A stretch of DNA of 64,000 nt from Sthenelais limicola (GCA_942159475.1 OW804097.1:109678582-109742581); one strand, 5' to 3'; shown: positions 45,947 through 58,898, counted from the first letter of the stretch. The notes: generated by a model not told the origin, from the sequence alone. Program-made: numbers and translations.

Positions 45947-48900
45947 AAGCACAAGAAGGATAGATGATAAATCTGCCTTCTCTGTGAGTATCAAAAAATT
46001 ATGCTTGGAATCTTTCAGAGCCACTGAAGGGGTATGGGCTATCCCCGATCCCATGGTCTTCTAGGAATATGTAGATAGTTACATGATTTGTATATCAACT
46101 CTGCTTGTGCGAATACATTTGTTGGAATATCAGAATTATATAATGGATTTGTAAAATATGTAGGAATGTCATGAATTGAACAACGCGCTCGTGTTTGTTT
46201 TTATGTGTCTATGTATTTTATTGAATTTTATCTTCCATTTCCATTTCTATTTTTTGCTATAGATAACTTTTGTGTGAATGACAACTCCACTATAAATTAG
46301 CGAACTTTGTGAGAACATCATCATCACTCTTATTAATTAATTATGTAATTATTGGTTAAATTAGAATCAGCAAACTCTGAGAAAAATGTAATCTCGTTGC
46401 ACAATGTTTTTGACTGAATAAAAATCTTTAAATACAAAAAATACTCTCAATACAAACTATTCCATCACTAATAGGTTTATAAAGAATCTGCGATACGACT
46501 ACGGTGTTCCCCTAGAGTCGCGAAAACTACACATATGATAACTTTATTTAAAGATATATATATGATTATGTCCTTAGTGCCAGCTGTGACCTTCAGCTGT
46601 TGTCTAACGTTCGGCCGACCAGACTGAACAGTACCATTATAAATGATATCAGGGAGGTGTATACTATGGACTTAGAAGGTTGTGGTTTGGAGGGAAGAGA
46701 CTTATGGCATGGGATAGAGGGCGAGCGATAGCGAGCTCTCTAACCCCTAAAGATCGAGGGAGTAGAAACCAAGATTGTGCGCGACTGGCATATAGTTGAA
46801 AGTAATGCCACTTCCTGGTAAAGGGCAATCAAACTACCTGGGCGATATGTGGTACTATTGCCGACAACAGTACTGCAGCGTCACCTGGCATGAAGTGGCT
46901 AAATTAAATACTTGTCGGCCATCTGCTGCTTGTGTGAGTCGGCCGTTGCTACTCCCTCTGTATACATATACCTCCCTGATAATATACATTTTAATATACA
47001 TTGGAAGCTATACAAAATCTATAAGAAAATAATTAATTACAATTCTAGAATAGATTAACTCCACATTATTGTGCACCCTAAGTTAGGGACATTGCTTTAT
47101 CACCCTTTTCTGTTTTAAATCCCTGAAAATTAACATGTTTCCTTTGTTCATAAGACATAAGATTGATACTAGGAGCCTGAATATTGTCTAAGTTTCAAGT
47201 GATTATGATTTTTGTATCATTGAATTCGAATTTAGAACCTTAAAATGGAATATTTTCCTCCAAATGGTCATTATTTTAATTGTACCATAGGACTTTCTTC
47301 ACGAATAAAAGACTACCATGCCTGCATATAAATGTATGTAGTGATTTCCGTCTCACCACCCAAGTTCGATATCTCTTAATCTTAGCGAAGGGAAAGAAGA
47401 CTAGACACACAGTTCTTTAGGTATCACAGGCTTTATTCTCCACACAAACCAGATCCGATAGTCGTTATTGGACCCAACAGAGGTGACCAGGTATTGGCCT
47501 CACAAGACAAGTGGCAACTTTGGTACACAATCAATGTATACCGGTAGGTGTTTAGGGTACAAATGCTTGACATGGTTTAACATGAGAATAGTTAAGTATG
47601 ATAACACGGGGGCCCTGCCAGAACATCTGGAAGTATGCCCACACATATTAGGATTGGGATTTCACGTGTGACTGTATCAAAGAGGAAATTAAAAATAGAA
47701 ATAATTGGACAACCACAGGTCCGAATTTGTTGGAATAAAACATTTCTTTGAATGTCAAGACCAGTACATTATGATCCAAGGCCAAAAATTTATATTCAAA
47801 TTATTCTAAATTTTCCCCCTTTCCCAGATCCCAAAATAGCAAAACAGCACACTTGAAAAAACTGACCCATTATGGTGAATAGTTTGATTAGATAAGGAAT
47901 ACCCATGATGTTGTATTACTGGAATTTTGTCCAAGTAAGAAAAGGCGGGAATCCGAAAGGCTGTTTCTCAACCGGGACCAAGTCCAGTTGAGGCGCGTGC
48001 ACCCAATTATAGCAGCGCCCGGTCGAGCCAATCATTCCCAGACTACTAAAACCCATATTCACTACATGTATATCAAACTTTAATTAACAAAAGAGAATTA
48101 ATTAAAATCTTAGAATAGATTATCTCCACATATTGTATTTCTAAGTAAGGAATCAAAGAAAGAAAAATTATTTCCACAATTAGAAAGAAAAATTACAGTT
48201 CTTGTCATTCATAGCATTTGACCATACATATTTAAATCATTCAAGAGCTCTATCACATTATCATGTATGTATAAATTTGGTCTAATTTTACCCTAAAATA
48301 TGTACTCCAGTTTACAGAAATGTGAAATATTTTGTGATTCAGAAAATATAGTTTATGACATAACAGCACAGGCTTGTGCCCTTTAGTGAGCCAGTGAAAT
48401 TATGGGCCTCTATGCAATTCTAAAAAGTGTTATGTTAATGCTTACAATCCCAGATTTTGCCTAAACGGCCATTTGTCAGTGGAAATTTGTCGAATTTGGG
48501 ACATTTCAGCTTTCAATTCTTCCCACAGCCATATGCCAAAAATTGGCAAATTTAATGTTGTATGTTCAACATGGCCCCCAATGCTGCAGTACCATTCACC
48601 TGAGAGAAATTGCCATGGAAAAAGTTGAAAGTCGGGATTTTCATGCCATTTTAGATGTGGTTACCAGCCATGTTGTTCTGGAAGTGGTTATTTTTGGGTG
48701 ATTGCACGGATATTGATCAATTTATTTGCGTTATATGACCATCCGCCGGGAAAAGTCTGACCTTGTACTTTTCTTATTGTTGGAAGGTACCTGTTCGTAT
48801 ATATTTATCAATAATTTGGCAGAACCATTCCACTCCCTCCAATTAGCTTTGACAATTGCTTAATTACAATAATGGCATAACTGCGTCACTATTTTATGTA

Positions 48901-49151
48901 GTTTTATGTTTATGACAAGGGCTAGCTGGAAATCCTACCCTCGGGTAATAGGATAGTCCTATGTCTATGTATTAATGCTAGAAATAACAATCATTTATAA
49001 TTATCTAATCACATTATACGTCTATTCTTCCGAGCGTTCTGTTCTGATTGCGTTGTCGAACTCAAATATAGATAATATTTCAAAAGATCGTGCTTGTTTC
49101 TTAGCTTCAATGTACAAGGCCGGAGGCATTTCCTTTTTATTCCAAATCTCA

Positions 49152-52100
49152 TCAACCTACGAAATGGACATTCTCTACGTCTGTGCCAACATAGAATCCT
49201 TCACTCCAGATATTCTTTGGGAAATACACATATTTGTTCTCAGTTGTATCGGTTCCATTTGTAGCCGTCATCACACTTCTGCAGAATTTGACCACCTGTT
49301 TTGAGACATTTTTGAAATGGTTCACCTCAGCCCTGAAATCAGAACCTAGGGAAGCGATTTCCTGATGAAATGATTGGTTAAAATGGTCATATAAAAAACA
49401 ATCAATGTGCGACCATTTGCACAATATTTCTCTATCCTGTTCTTTAATAATCGTTTTATGTCCGTAATTCCCAACGGCAGCACTACGATATAGTATATCT
49501 TTATGGCTTTTAAAGCAGAACTGTCTCTTCATCAGAACAACCGACTCGTCAAAATGTTCTGCCATTCCGACAACAAAATTGTGTTTAATCTCCTTGAATT
49601 TTGCGCTAAATTGTTCACTCTGCAGGGAAATGTTAGTTGGTATATTAAATTCAAAAGCCAGAGAATTCCTAATGCTTTTCAAACTTGATATATCCTCGTT
49701 CCGTTGTAGACTTTCTATGAGAGCCCTAAAAGGGTCAATAGTGTTGTTGAAATTAACTTTTGTCCTAGACCATGAAAAATATTTGAGGAAAGATACCATT
49801 CTGGACACAGGGTCTCGCATCACGGTAAAATAACGCAGGTTGGTGTTGTATAAAATGGTTTTGATATCCGCATCATCATAGACAGCATGGTTGACAAATA
49901 AATTGTACTTGATCTTGGCGTCATATTCGGGAGTAAGAGTGGAGATGAGAGGATGTGCGAGTTCGCTTTCAAACGGTTGCGTAAAATGGGTGGCCACTGT
50001 TAGATTATGCATCCAGGCATACCTTTGAAGCAGTATGGTCACGGTAGTAGACCTGTCAAAGGGAACAATAATAGCAGTGATGATGATGGTATTGAATGTA
50101 TTAAATGCCATTAAGGCGTTGACTTAATGGCAGATTGTTTCCTTATTTTGTATGATAAAACCATCACCGTGTCCAGCAGAGTCAGAAAACCTCCCACTAG
50201 TGGGGAGAGTAGACTCGCTGACAGGGCATTTGCCAATGAAAGTAAACAAACAAACAAACAACAAAATATACAAGAGCCTTCGGCTGGGTTCCTCCACCAT
50301 AAAACAGATCACATAAAAAAGGGATAAAAACAGATATTAAAGGGCACCGGTTATCAGTGATAGTCTTATTGAATTCAATAAATGTGCAGCCTCGATGACC
50401 ATCAATCAAGTCTTAGCTTGAAAGGCGTAATCTGCAATTGGATGATAACCCCAAATAAAATTTAATATCACTACTGATTACATAAAAACAATTTGGTCAG
50501 TGCATGTTCAAAGTGAAAGATAATTGTCCTTGTCCTATAAATGGTCAAAAGTAAAAAGAAAATGGAGCAATTAATCATCAGAATCCACTTTATAAATTTT
50601 TCTTCATTCAAATTCATACTTTGGTGGTGTATTATATCACTATTTGTGTACTTGATCCCTTGCCCCACAAAATCTCAATATTTTCCCCGTAGTGATGAAT
50701 TGAGTGACATGGCTTTATACTAGAGATACCAATGTGTACAACCCTACAGAATGAGTATTAATTATTTGGGGTGATATTTTCTGTACGTTTTCCAATTTTT
50801 AACAGCTGTGATTGAACGTAGACACTAAAACGTTCACATTAACCCATTAATACACAATTTTCCCGTGTCAGAAAAAAGTTATGCATATCTAAGTATTTAA
50901 CAATTATACAGAATTTTGAGTGCTTATTATCCCCTATCTCTATCTTTAGGTCTAACTTTACAATCCTAGTATTGAATCGTACCAGGATTCGCCACCTTAG
51001 TGGGGCATATGCGCCCTTTAAATATGCGAAATCTCAAGGCTATATGTTGATAAACCTGAACGATATACCTATTTGAACGTGCATCACGTTGGTGACTAGG
51101 TGTTGAGGTGCATGTAAATGTATTTGGCACACTTTATTCTGTTTATTGAAGATTTTGGCCTTAATATCACATGTACACGTGGGTATACATACCCCTGTAC
51201 ACATTGGTATCTCAGGCATGGTAATGAATGGTATTTCTTACCCCATAACATTCCAAACATAAACATAGACATTTTTCTATTTCGCAATTCTTTCTATTAT
51301 CCTAATTGACTGACACATTTCAGGATCTACTTCCCCACTACATTTCAGGAAATCAAATTTTAATATGTACTCTCTTTTTTATGATTATTGTATTATCTGG
51401 TATTTCCATAATTAATTTAAACCTGCTTTAATTAAAACCTAGAATCAGGGAAAACTTGTAGACACTCGGAATCACTTGTAATATGTATAGTGAATCAATT
51501 AAGCTTTGAAAACATAATCATTTGCATTATTTTGAAAGAAATATGAGTGACCCATTGGTGTACCACGTGGGTATTGCATGTACACATGGCTATCACAATC
51601 TTGATATTTAATGTCATTTCATGCTGCAAAACTTGTCAGTGATATGATATTTTTTCAATTTCGAGTTTCCTTCTACTGTCCTATCTAACTGGTACATTAT
51701 GGAAGTCTGCATCTTTATCATTCATTGAATAATGTTATCTTTTTGCAGTCAACTTAAACCTGTTAAAAAGACCTATGAAAACGTTTTGAGCAAGGGTTCT
51801 TGAAGATAAATAATTATGAATACTTGAAACAGTTGAACCGTGGATGAACCATGGCAACATTGAGTGAATAATTGACAAAAATGTGGCATGAAGGCAGGCC
51901 AAGCAATCCTCACCACCAGATGACTGGGAATTAGCAAAGAGATTTATTAAGCACTACACAATTAATGCACTAAAAATGGAAAAAGAAACAATAACCAATT
52001 TGCTTTAAATACATTCAACCAGAATCAAAATGATCCAAAGAAACTTTGACTAACCATCAATTACTTATTACCCTCACAAATGAACAATAATTCAGCTTGG

Positions 52101-52322
52101 ACTGACAAAATATTGTATTTTACATACTGTTTCGACTGAATAGAAATTCTGAACCATAACATACGCAGACTTGTGTATTTTGAGAAAATAGATGTTCCTT
52201 GCTGGCTGGCATTGGAGATTTGTGTTGAGGCTTGGACTAGGGATATTGCAGTTGGGTAAACGGGTAAAAACCAGGTAGCTGAGCAGGGCCAGAGTCAGGA
52301 AAGTCCAGGCCTGAAAGAACAT
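49152..52322 (-). CDS. Galactose 3-O-sulfotransferase-like enzyme (2 exons)
   Basis: CDS complement join: 52322-52165 and 50052-49152, GT-AG intron, 352 residues. Residues 6-19 (WTFLTLALLSYLVF) form a type II signal anchor for the Golgi. The PAPS 5'-phosphosulfate loop is LKIHKSA (47-53) continued by STTVT across the splice, which matches the K-x-H-K-S-x-S-S-T pattern of the Gal3ST family. The 3'-phosphate site is YFTVMRDPVSRMVSF (126-140). The family transfers sulfate from PAPS to galactose of glycolipids or glycoproteins. At 352 residues it is somewhat short; the C terminus may be divergent. The first exon could instead begin at GCCTGG after TTCTTTCAG at 52318-52310, which resembles an acceptor; then the true start lies in an unseen upstream exon. 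Exact substrate is unknown. Confidence 0.85.
51165..51800. repeat. Two weakly similar segments in the sulfotransferase intron
   Basis: The segments near 51170-51450 and 51565-51800 share words such as CACGTGGGTAT, TTTCGAGTTTCC/TTTCGCAATTC and AACCTG in the same order. An old tandem duplication is possible but weakly supported. Confidence 0.25.
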
Positions 52323-53320
52323 ATTTGAAAGAGTATCTACAATTGTCTCTCACTCTGATCTTATACAAACATGCTTTTAATTATGTCACTCGTTTAAGGT
52401 CAGGTCTTCCAATGAGTTTCTATCCATCCTTATGCACCAATATTTTGTGGGGTAATGCATTGACATTTTCAAAGACATAGATTGATACTTATATAAATTG
52501 TATAATGTTTTAATAACAGTTTCAGATTTAATATAGTGAAGTTAGATTAGCATTATCCACTACCGTTTATCAGTTTCCAGTATTCACATATAATATATGT
52601 TATAAATTAATATATTATCTAAGACAATTAATTAATTAATGCATACTGAGCATATTTGCAGGTCCCGTTAGGTGGTTATAACTTATAATTATAGCCCCAA
52701 AATTGTCAAGGCAGTGATCAATAAAGGACATAATAATTATGTGGGGCTGCTGTTGCAAGGTTTGATTCTGTATATGAATGATCCTGTGGCAAAGTCGGGT
52801 GATTATGCACAAATAATCACTGCATTGCATAAGCCCTTTTGGCAGTGATTAAAAGGATTAATAATTTCCATTACCGGGTTGCTGATGCACTGTTTGGTAC
52901 ATAATCCCGAGGCGAAGAGTCACCAGTAGTCCCAAATCACTGCCTCTTGAAGTCGGAGGGAGTGATTTCTGTATAGATTTCACGAATTGGGAATAGCCGA
53001 CCTTCTATCAGATATACCAGAGCCAGCAAAGCATATAATGCCACCGAGGCATGCAATTTAATTAGCAAATTAAGAGGAAATAATCTTTACAATGTCATTG
53101 CACGGGTCTTTGTAAAACCTTGTAACATGATTTGCCCTATCAGTAGTGTAAGGCGTATGATTTCATTCACCCCCTAAATGGTAGTAAATTGCAAAATCCT
53201 TTGATGTTTTCTGTTGATTTTAATGTCGGTAAACGCTTGACTTGTCAACCAGATGTGTGTGTGGCAAGTAGGACTATCGTCACAATTTGATGGGAATGAG
53301 AATGGGAATGGCTTTATAGT
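52323..53320. other. Spacer upstream of the sulfotransferase gene
   Basis: AT-rich. Contains the family C repeat at 52740-52950. No TATA box or upstream exon could be assigned to the sulfotransferase gene. Confidence 0.4.
52740..52950. repeat. Dispersed repeat, family C, copy 3
   Basis: Contains TGGGGCTGCTGTTGC, GATTATGCACAAATAATC, GGCAGTGATTAAAAGG and TGCACTGTTTGGTACATAATCC; the same words occur at 32711-32945 and 40362-40500. Inverted pairs of the TGCATAATC word suggest a foldback structure. Confidence 0.5.
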
Positions 53321-53329
53321 ATATAACGC

Positions 53330-53392
53330 TACCCCCCCCCCCCCCCCCCCCCCCTCCCCCCCCCCCTCCCCCCCCCCCCTCCCCCCCCCCAC
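53330..53392. repeat. Poly-C tract followed by CA repeat
   Basis: About 60 bases of almost pure C, broken by single T residues, run into an ACAC repeat. The complementary strand could form G-quadruplexes. Its length may be an assembly estimate. Confidence 0.8.
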
Positions 53393-53415
53393 ACACACAC
53401 ACCCTACTGTTAAAA

Positions 53416-53454
53416 GCTGGGTACTGCTGCTCCTATAGTGCAGCAGTACCCAGC
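53416..53454. repeat. Perfect 15-bp hairpin next to the poly-C tract
   Basis: GCTGGGTACTGCTGC and its inverse complement flank the loop TCCTATAGT. Confidence 0.75.
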
Positions 53455-53869
53455 GCTTGTAGTGCAGGTTTACACTAGTACGGCCGAGTGCGTGGAAGAA
53501 GGCTTAAGCATTGGGAGCTGGTAGACATGCATTGGGAAATCAGCCTATGTGCATTACCAGTACAATATAGACACTATGAACCCTGATTTTTTCCGTCTCA
53601 AACATGTTAAGGATGACAAATCTGTAATTCTTTTTTCCCGTCGACTGCGAAAACATACGAAATCGGGTGAAGTAGCCAACTTTCCTAGTCTAATTTCGCC
53701 GCTCCGAGTACCGGTGGCGCGTCCTGTGGTCAAAGGGGAGAATTAGGCAATCTCTTGGATGGCCACTGGCGCCTCGTCGTCCAGTCCAGATAAGAGGGCA
53801 TATGACGCAATCGACTACCCAATTGTGTTCTATTGACAGCTATTGTTTGTTGATTGACAGGTCATAATG

Positions 53870-54430
53870 GATGAGTGATTTAGTTGCCGGATGAGTGGAT
53901 AAGTGTAATGAGTGGATAATGGGATTATTCTAGATAATGGGGATATAAGTATGTTTTGTTGATGTTGAGTGTTATATGTTTGGTGTATCTGTTATTCAGG
54001 TAAAAAATGTTAATGAGTGTTAGTCAACGAACCAATGGGATTGGATTGGGGTTGGGTGTGTATGGAGTGTGTGGATTTAGGTTAGTTGTGATTCAGTGTG
54101 TATGGTGTATGGTATGAACAGGTGTGATGTTCTTTATAGGGTCTTGTAGTTAAAAGGTTGGTAAAATATGGAGGGGTGATATGTCAGGTGTGTATTTTTA
54201 CAGAACAATGTAATACTAGACTAGTAGTGTAGGGAGGGAGAGATTAGTGAGACATCAATTAGCATCAGTGGTGTATATTGAAGATTGGCAAAATATTGTG
54301 GGTGGGTATGTGGGATACTATAGAGGAGAGGAAGAATATTAGATGTTGAGATTAATGGAGGGTGGGTATGTGGGATACTATGGAGGAAAGGAAGAAATAT
54401 TGGATGTTGAGATTAATGAATAAAACAGTA
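53870..54430. repeat. G/T-rich sequence with a 60-bp tandem duplication
   Basis: Rich in GGATGAGTG and GTGTATGG words. At about 54299-54420 the unit GGTGGGTATGTGGGATACTA and its continuation occurs twice. No coding role seen. Confidence 0.5.
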
Positions 54431-54756
54431 AAGTAACTAAATATACTCCATACGAAGGCCTTCAAACACAAGGATATGTTTAATACAATGTCCTGGAATT
54501 TGTTACATGGATTTATATGACTGTAACTGATAAATCCTCAAAAAATCAGAACATTGTGATAAAGAGAACTTGTAATAAAAACACTTTGAAAAATATCATT
54601 TTTTTGCGACTTGTGACTTATCTTCCTGAATCACATCACATATAGGGAATTCTATAGGCATTGTGGTTGTGAAAGCTATGCCCTTAGGGAAGATAGCCAG
54701 CATGAATGGGGTGGAGACTGAAAGGCGGTGAAGCATATTAAAGCTTAAGAAAGGTA

Positions 54757-54996
54757 TATGGGTCAGATTTTCCTAAAATATACAATTTAACTTTGCCAAT
54801 TCTCTCAAGTAACCCAAAGTTGAGACAAAAATAAAGTTTAAAGTACAGTTCAAGCTTACCAAACAGATTGCTAGAATCAATGGAATGCCAAATAATCTCA
54901 AATTTACCTAGTATTGAACAAATTTCAGCCTAATTTTGTAGAATTTACTAAATGTGTACAGCTCCTGATTGTACATTTTCTGATAATCTGGCTATG
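54757..54996 (+). mobile_element. Small inverted-repeat element, family A, copy 3
   Basis: Left end TATGGGTCAGATTTTCCTAA, right end ATTTTCTGATAATCTGGCTA. It shares CCAATTCTCTCAAGTAACCC with copy 2 and AACCCAAAGTTGAGACAAA with copy 1. This copy is more diverged at both ends. Confidence 0.5.
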
Positions 54997-55019
54997 TATC
55001 ACCCACATTGCTAAACCTA

Positions 55020-55685
55020 TGGAGAGATGTATGGAGTGAATATGTTTGCCTGCAATGCTAAATCTATAGGGTGATGGATAGTGAATATGTATGCACACAA
55101 TGCTAAGTCTATGGGGTGCTATATAGAGTGAATATGTATCACCACAATGCTAAGTCTATGGGATGATGTATAGAGTGAATATGTATGCCTACAATACTAA
55201 GTCTATGGAGGGATGTATGAAGCAAATATGTATGTTCACAATGCTAAGTCTATAGGGGGGATGTATACAGTGAATATGTATGCCAACAATGCTAAGTCTA
55301 TGGAGGGATGTATGAAGCGAATATGTATGTCCACAATGCTAAGTCTATAGGGGGATGTATAGAGTGAATATGTATGCCTACAATGCTAAGTCTATGGAGG
55401 GATGTATAGAGTGAATATGTATGTCCACATTGCTATTCAATGGAGGGTTGTATAGAGTGAATAGGTATGTCTGCATTGTTAAGTCTATGGAGGGATGTAT
55501 AGAGTGAATATGTATGTCCACAAGGCTAAGTCTATGGAGGGAGGTATAAAGATAATATGTATGCCTTCAATGCTAAGTCTATGGGGTGATGTATAGAGTG
55601 AATATGTATGCCTGCGATGCTAAGTCTATGGGGTGATGTATAGAGTGAATAGGTATGCCTCCAATGTTAAGTCTATGGGGTGATG
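55020..55685 (+). repeat. Minisatellite, 47-bp unit, about 14 copies
   Basis: Units follow the pattern GGGATGTATAGAGTGAATAT then GTATGCCYACAATGCTAAGT then CTATGG. Variation is ordered: two neighbouring pairs (from about 55208 to 55396) share the variants GAAGC and TATAG in alternate units, so dimers were copied. No array of unique spacers exists. Confidence 0.9.
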
Positions 55686-56099
55686 CACGCCTTACACTAC
55701 TCCTATCAGGCTCATGGGGTTAGAAAAAAACTTTTGATTGTGATGTTCTATTGTAAAATCACCCTCTACACACCACCTGTGCATAATTATTTTCTGGTGT
55801 TGGGAGGGAGAGGAGGGCGGGTGCTCGACTTGACTATATATAATCCTCCCATTATCCCTATTATCCCTATCCAAAACATTGAAAAAAATAACAAGAGAAA
55901 AATGTTTATTACATACCAATGTGCGACTGTAGTTTACTTGCACTGGCTGACAAGCCAGCACCACCGTATTCTTCCACAACCACCTGAACAGCTTCCGGCA
56001 ATTACGGCAACGTATCGTGGGTGTGTAACAAATCCTGAAAACAAAGTCTGTAGTAGAAGGCACCTTTTTTATTATTATTCTTGTGTTAGCCAACCCTAA

Positions 56100-56735
56100 T
56101 TGTCTCAGAAGAGCCTACTTGATTGATTGATTGATACACATTTTATTAAGTCAAGGGTGCAATTCTCCTTCATACAGGAGGTTTTCAAGGCCCCCTTTCT
56201 TGATCTTACTATACTATACTTTCTTGATCTTACTATCTTACTAAGCAGACGAATCTGTTTTTTCTTAAATTTAATTCCTGTACATGTATGTATATATATA
56301 TTATATATGACATATTAGTGCAAATGATTAGCACAACAATTGTGCACGTTTTCATGAAAGCAAGAGATTTGGCATAAAGTTATGTTTTGATGAGCAGATA
56401 GCACTTTTGGGTATAGACCCAATCTGGAATTTTGTTTCCTTGGTCATGGTTGCTATGGAAACATTCTAATATGGAATTTAACATGAATGGCCAGCATTTC
56501 AGGCCAGAGCAAAGGATTTGTAATTCTTATCATTATTAAATGAGTTACGTCCAGTTTCTCCGGGGGACAACACATGTGGTTTGTGATGGTATCTGGGGTG
56601 GAAATTTGTTTTTGAAACCCTTTTTAGCCAGAGAACGTTGGGGAAGCCCTTGCAAGAGCCTTTCTGGGACAACGTCATTTATGTCCCACTGTCCGCAGCA
56701 ATGCAGGATTCCCTAGCAACTCGTCCTGCCAGGGT
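56100..56735. other. Spacer without recognised features
   Basis: Contains a TGAT simple repeat near 56120-56135 and a short direct repeat (TTTCTTGATCTTACTAT, about 56195-56240). Nothing else supported. Confidence 0.4.
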
Positions 56736-56739
56736 CCCT

Positions 56740-57240
56740 ATCAATGGGAGAGAGGGAGAGAGATCAGAGGGGAGGGGGTGAACAAGGAAAAAGAGAGTGG
56801 GAGGTGAGGGGAGAGAGATCAGAGGTCAGAGGGGGAGGGGGAGAGCAAAGAAACAGAGGGAGAGGGTGGGAGATATCAGATAGGGAGAATAGGATAAGGG
56901 GGAGAGAAAGACAGGAGGGAGAGGATAGGGGTGAGGAAAGAGGGAAGGAGAGGGAGAGGGAGGGGAGGGGAGGGAGAGGGAGAGGAAGGGTGATGCAGGA
57001 AGGGAGAGGGGGGGAGTGGGAAGGAGAGAATGGAAGAAGCAGTGGGACAGGGTGGGGGAAATTGGATAGGGTGAGGGACAATAGGATAGAACAAGAAGAG
57101 GGGGAGAAAGAATGGGCCGTGGAGAGGAGAAGGTGTTTAGGGACAGGGAGAATGAGAGGTGAGAGGCAGTGAGAGAGCAGGAGAGAGACAATGAGAGGAA
57201 GAGGGTGACCGTCCAGAGGACGGGTACTTTGCTAGTGTAA
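56740..57240. repeat. Purine-rich (GGAGAG) low-complexity tract
   Basis: Almost pure purine on the plus strand for about 450 bp, ending in GACGGGTACTTTGCTAGTGT, as at the end of 33640-33830. Long open frames here are composition artefacts. Confidence 0.8.
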
Positions 57241-57245
57241 TAAAT

Positions 57246-57348
57246 CTGTTAACTAACTTGTTGGTTTCAGTCGCTTAGAATATTGCACTTTTTGCCACGC
57301 AACTCGTGCAATATTCACACTCCTTCAACCAACTCTTTAGTTAGTCTG
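57246..57348. mobile_element. Foldback element, family B, copy 2 (empty site)
   Basis: Starts CTGTTAACTAACTTGTTGGT and ends CTCTTTAGTTAGTCTG; inside, GAATATTGCAC and GTGCAATATTC pair. It matches 24493-24704 without the nested insert. Confidence 0.6.
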
Positions 57349-57595
57349 TATTTAATTATTTTAATGCAAAGACGCATTCAGGGATGTAATTTACCTGTTT
57401 CGTATGAATGCCAGTAATTAACAGCATTTGCTCATGAGTGTTTTTGTCAAATTCATCACTTTTCCATTCCATTTTAAGGAATACGCCCACCAACTCTTCT
57501 CCCATTTCAGCGTAATAAGTAGGTGAATTATAGAACTTTATTCAGTTTGATTTACATTCCCAATGTTATTTGGCCTAGTGTGCAAAGAACTGAAG

Positions 57596-57848
57596 CAAAG
57601 CAAATTGTTTTTGCTAACAATTTAAAAATGGATATTCACAGTATGTGAATTATGATGAATAAATGAGGTGTAACATGTTAAACAATTTTCGACATTTGCT
57701 AAAATGGTGGTAAAATATAAAGCAAATTGTTTTTGCTAACAATTTAAAAATGGATATCTACAGACTAGAATGTGAATTATAAAGAATAGATGAGGTGTAA
57801 CATGTTAAACAATTTTCGACATTTGCTAAAATGGTGGGAAAAATATAA
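57596..57848 (+). repeat. Tandem duplication with 122-bp unit
   Basis: The two copies both begin AAGCAAATTGTTTTTGCTAA (second at 57719) and both contain GAGGTGTAACATGTTAAACA. They differ by a few substitutions and small indels. Confidence 0.85.
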
Positions 57849-57981
57849 AGGGAACTGTTATGGACTAGAGGTATTGAACTGAAAATTCCGAGTGAAGGAC
57901 TCTGTATATGCCCGTTAAGTTCATGGACACAAGTCAGTCGTATAACAAATGATACTGAGGGCTATTTAAACCTCCAATCCA

Positions 57982-58176
57982 CTACATTTCTAAGTTTTTG
58001 TCTGAAATATTTACCTTTTTATAGGACGTTTCATCTTCAATATAATTCTCTCTAATGAAGGTAACCAGACCGCCTCCTCTTTTCCTTAGTTTCCTGTTTA
58101 GGCTAGATGTATGGTAACCCCAGTGAGCGATTATAAGTGAACTCATTGCAGGAAATGATTTTGGCCGGTGTCCCAA
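57982..58176 (-). pseudogene. LINE endonuclease fragment
   Basis: The minus-strand peptide contains LRKRGGGLVTFIRENYIE, typical of the APE-type endonuclease of non-LTR retrotransposons. The rest of the element is not recognisable here. Confidence 0.5.
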
Positions 58177-58324
58177 ATCTAAATATAGACTTTCATGAAT
58201 CTTGACTGCAAAGATGACAGGGTGAATTCCTCCGAAGGTTTGGTTAAATGACTTTCAGATGGGTAGGGAAAAGAACATTTTTAGAATAGAAAAACATTAT
58301 TTTACATAACTGAGAGTGCAGCAG

Positions 58325-58500
58325 ATGGTATGGTAACGGGTTAGGGGGAGAGGGGGAGAGGAAGGGTAGAGGGGGAGAGGAAGGGGAGAGGGAGAGGAAG
58401 GGGAGTGGGGTAGAAGAAGGGGAGAGTGTATGGTGGGAGAGGAAGGAAAGAGGGGAGAGGAAGGGGCGAGAGGAGAGGAAGGGGAGAGGAGGGGTAAATT
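58325..58500. repeat. Purine-rich (GGGGAGAGGAA) tract
   Basis: GA-rich low-complexity sequence like that at 56740-57240 and 33640-33800. Open frames on the other strand (Pro/Ser/Leu-rich) are artefacts. Confidence 0.75.
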
Positions 58501-58573
58501 TGGCCCTTTGATCCATCCACATCTATCTCGAATCTGGCCGCAAGCTACCTCACTAACACACTTATAGTGCAAA

Positions 58574-58805
58574 TAGGAGCTGAGATATAACATTCCTGCT
58601 CCTCAATGGCAGCCATATTGGATTTTGACCTAGAAAATGATCTTGAAAGGGAGAAATGACTTCAGAAATAGTTTCCTCACCCCTGAAAACACTTAAAAAC
58701 TGGTGTTACGAAAGGATGTGCAGTTAATTGGAGCTGAGCTATGACATTCTAGTTTCATGATAGGAGCCATGTTGGATTCTGACCTTGAAATGACCTTAAA
58801 CCCTA
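58574..58805. repeat. Diverged tandem duplication of about 157 bp
   Basis: AGGAGCTGAGATATAACATT...GGCAGCCATATTGGATTTTG at 58574-58630 recurs as TGGAGCTGAGCTATGACATT...GGAGCCATGTTGGATTCTG at 58730-58785. Confidence 0.6.
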
Positions 58806-58898
58806 TGTGCACAAGCCAGTTGATAGCTTACCATAGGAGGCTTACTGTAGCCTCCCACGGCCATCTTTCACCCTGGCCAAACGTAACCAGTTGCGCAG

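Larger units (their letters stand above)
44684..49135. other. Spacer between P4HA and the sulfotransferase gene
   Basis: Holds the inverted-repeat element at 45066-45561 and a hairpin at 45911-45946. Elsewhere it is AT-rich with short open frames and no supported exon, RNA gene or conserved motif. Confidence 0.5.

Noticed and set aside
53253..53438. Poly-proline frame
   Set aside because: Translation of the poly-C tract, not a gene.
55020..55685. Regular array that could suggest CRISPR
   Set aside because: Units are contiguous with no unique spacers, and the genome is eukaryotic; it is a minisatellite.
56744..57191. Long Glu/Arg/Gly and Pro/Ser/Leu frames on both strands
   Set aside because: Purine-rich low-complexity sequence lacks stop codons by composition.
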